Part shown: positions 5,335-6,062 of the stretch, piece by piece
Layout: every line of letters starts with the position of its first letter
Numbering within the stretch: the first letter of the stretch is position 1
Assembly: GCA_013698055.1 (NCBI GenBank)
Contig: JACCVS010000771.1
Location: 1 to 6,062, forward strand
Length of the DNA: 6,062 nt
DNA from: Acidobacteriota bacterium
GTDB lineage: Bacteria; Acidobacteriota; Blastocatellia; Pyrinomonadales; Pyrinomonadaceae
Direction of reading: 5' to 3'
Translations under genes and position numbers: made by a program
Notes under the pieces: generated by a model
What the model saw: only the letters and a program-made list of their open reading frames with translations
The model's database searches: none
Told to the model about the DNA's origin: nothing

Positions 5335-6062
5335 ATGCCCGAAGCGTCTCAGGGTTTTTGGGTCGCGTGGCGATGGTGGATAATTCCTGCGCTTTTTGCG
5401 CTCACGCTCTCCCTCATCTTCATAGACCCTTTCATCGGCGACTGGGACGCTCTGGATTACACTTTAGCCTCCATCAACGGGCGTCCATCCTCGATGGCTC
5501 TTGGACGCTCCGCTTTCATCTTTACCAATCACGCGGCCTGGCGCGTAGGCCATTCCCTTTTCGGCCTCTCGGTTGAAAACGCTTACCTGCTTTTCAAATA
5601 CATGGTGGTCTTTCAGAGTCCGCTCGCTGTGATAGCTTGCTGGACTCTGGCTCGTGATGTCTCCGCCTCGCTTCACACGGCGACCATCGCCGCGCTGCTC
5701 GTCGCTACCTCGCCCTTCTTCGTCATCTACAGCGGGCAGGTGATGACCGAGATTCCCTCGCTGCTCCTGCTCGCCGTCGCGCTCCTTCTTTACCTGCGCG
5801 GGGTGCGAGACGGGCGTTTGTGGTTGATGCTTCTCGGAGCAGCTACTTTAGGCGCGGGCGTCAACGTGCGCGAGCCTGTGGCCTTTTACGCTCCTTGGCT
5901 GATTGTCGCGCCGTTTGTTTGCGGGTGGACGTGGAGTCGCCGCGAAATTGGTCGCGTCGCGCTCTGCGTTGTTGTCTTTCTCCTCGTCGCGCTCGGCCCC
6001 TTCGCCTACTTGTTCTGGTCGGATTTTGAAGGCTATCGCGCGGCATGGTACGGCTGGCGCGA
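5335..6062 (+). CDS. Second GT-C type membrane glycosyltransferase, 3'-truncated by the window edge
   Basis: An open frame runs from ATG 5335 to the last base with no stop, giving 242 visible residues. A hydrophobic helix (about 15-30, WIIPALFALTLSLIFI) precedes an outer loop with GDWDALDY (D36, D38), the position where GT-C enzymes carry catalytic acids. Further helices lie at about 90-105, 115-131, 141-153, 161-175, 185-196 and 207-227. YSGQVMTEIPSLLLL (132-146) and NVREPVAFYAPW (177-188) resemble conserved segments of GT39/ArnT-like proteins. The frame is coherent, membrane-like and free of stops for over 720 bases, unlike the shorter overlapping frames. The start is uncertain: ATG 5335 lacks a clear ribosome site, while TTG 5290, inside the preceding gene, has GGAGA at 5276-5280 with 9-base spacing and would add 15 residues. 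Close spacing implies co-transcription with the upstream glycosyltransferase. Substrate is unknown. Confidence 0.85.
   Translation, partial: MPEASQGFWVAWRWWIIPALFALTLSLIFIDPFIGDWDALDYTLASINGRPSSMALGRSAFIFTNHAAWRVGHSLFGLSVENAYLLFKYMVVFQSPLAVIACWTLARDVSASLHTATIAALLVATSPFFVIYSGQVMTEIPSLLLLAVALLLYLRGVRDGRLWLMLLGAATLGAGVNVREPVAFYAPWLIVAPFVCGWTWSRREIGRVALCVVVFLLVALGPFAYLFWSDFEGYRAAWYGWR

Noticed and set aside
5358..5576. 72-codon + strand frame inside the last gene
   Set aside because: It overlaps the long stop-free membrane-protein frame from 5335 to the window end and has no membrane or domain pattern of its own.

Overview
The window is bacterial chromosomal DNA of moderately high GC content (judged by eye). 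It carries ordinary housekeeping, signalling and envelope genes and shows no phage, plasmid, transposase or CRISPR signature. The gene content, together with a first protein resembling small secreted-type proteins I associate with Acidobacteriota (Blastocatellia type), suggests that phylum. This is a guess from memory of protein style and needs a database search. The short heptamer tandem repeats between genes recall the STRR repeats of cyanobacteria, but nothing else here looks cyanobacterial.

Layout. Bases 1-384 (+) hold the 3' part of an unidentified beta-rich protein. It converges, with a 7-base gap, on an M20 metallopeptidase of the peptidase T-like group (392-1555, -). A 227-base gap filled mostly with heptamer repeats follows, then a DUF374-type lysophospholipid acyltransferase-like gene (1783-2568, -) whose last codons and stop lie inside the repeat. 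A 260-base divergent spacer with another heptamer element separates it from a receiver plus RsbW-type ATPase fusion (2829-3701, +). Next come two GT-C type membrane glycosyltransferase genes in tandem: a complete GT39-like one (3807-5306, +) and a second (5335 to the window end, +) that is cut by the 3' edge.

How the parts fit. The acyltransferase and the two polyprenyl-sugar-type glycosyltransferases all point to envelope lipid or glycan work, but they lie on different strands and need not be one pathway. The receiver-ATPase fusion is probably a regulator in a partner-switching (anti-sigma-like) circuit; no STAS partner, phosphatase or sigma factor lies in the window. The two glycosyltransferases are probably co-transcribed.

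The most unusual structure is between the genes. Three elements (about 1570-1630, 1672-1803 and 2591-2698) each start with purine-rich 7-base units and end with pyrimidine-rich 7-base units on the + strand. Each is therefore an imperfect inverted repeat built from degenerate tandem heptamers, and each uses different heptamers.
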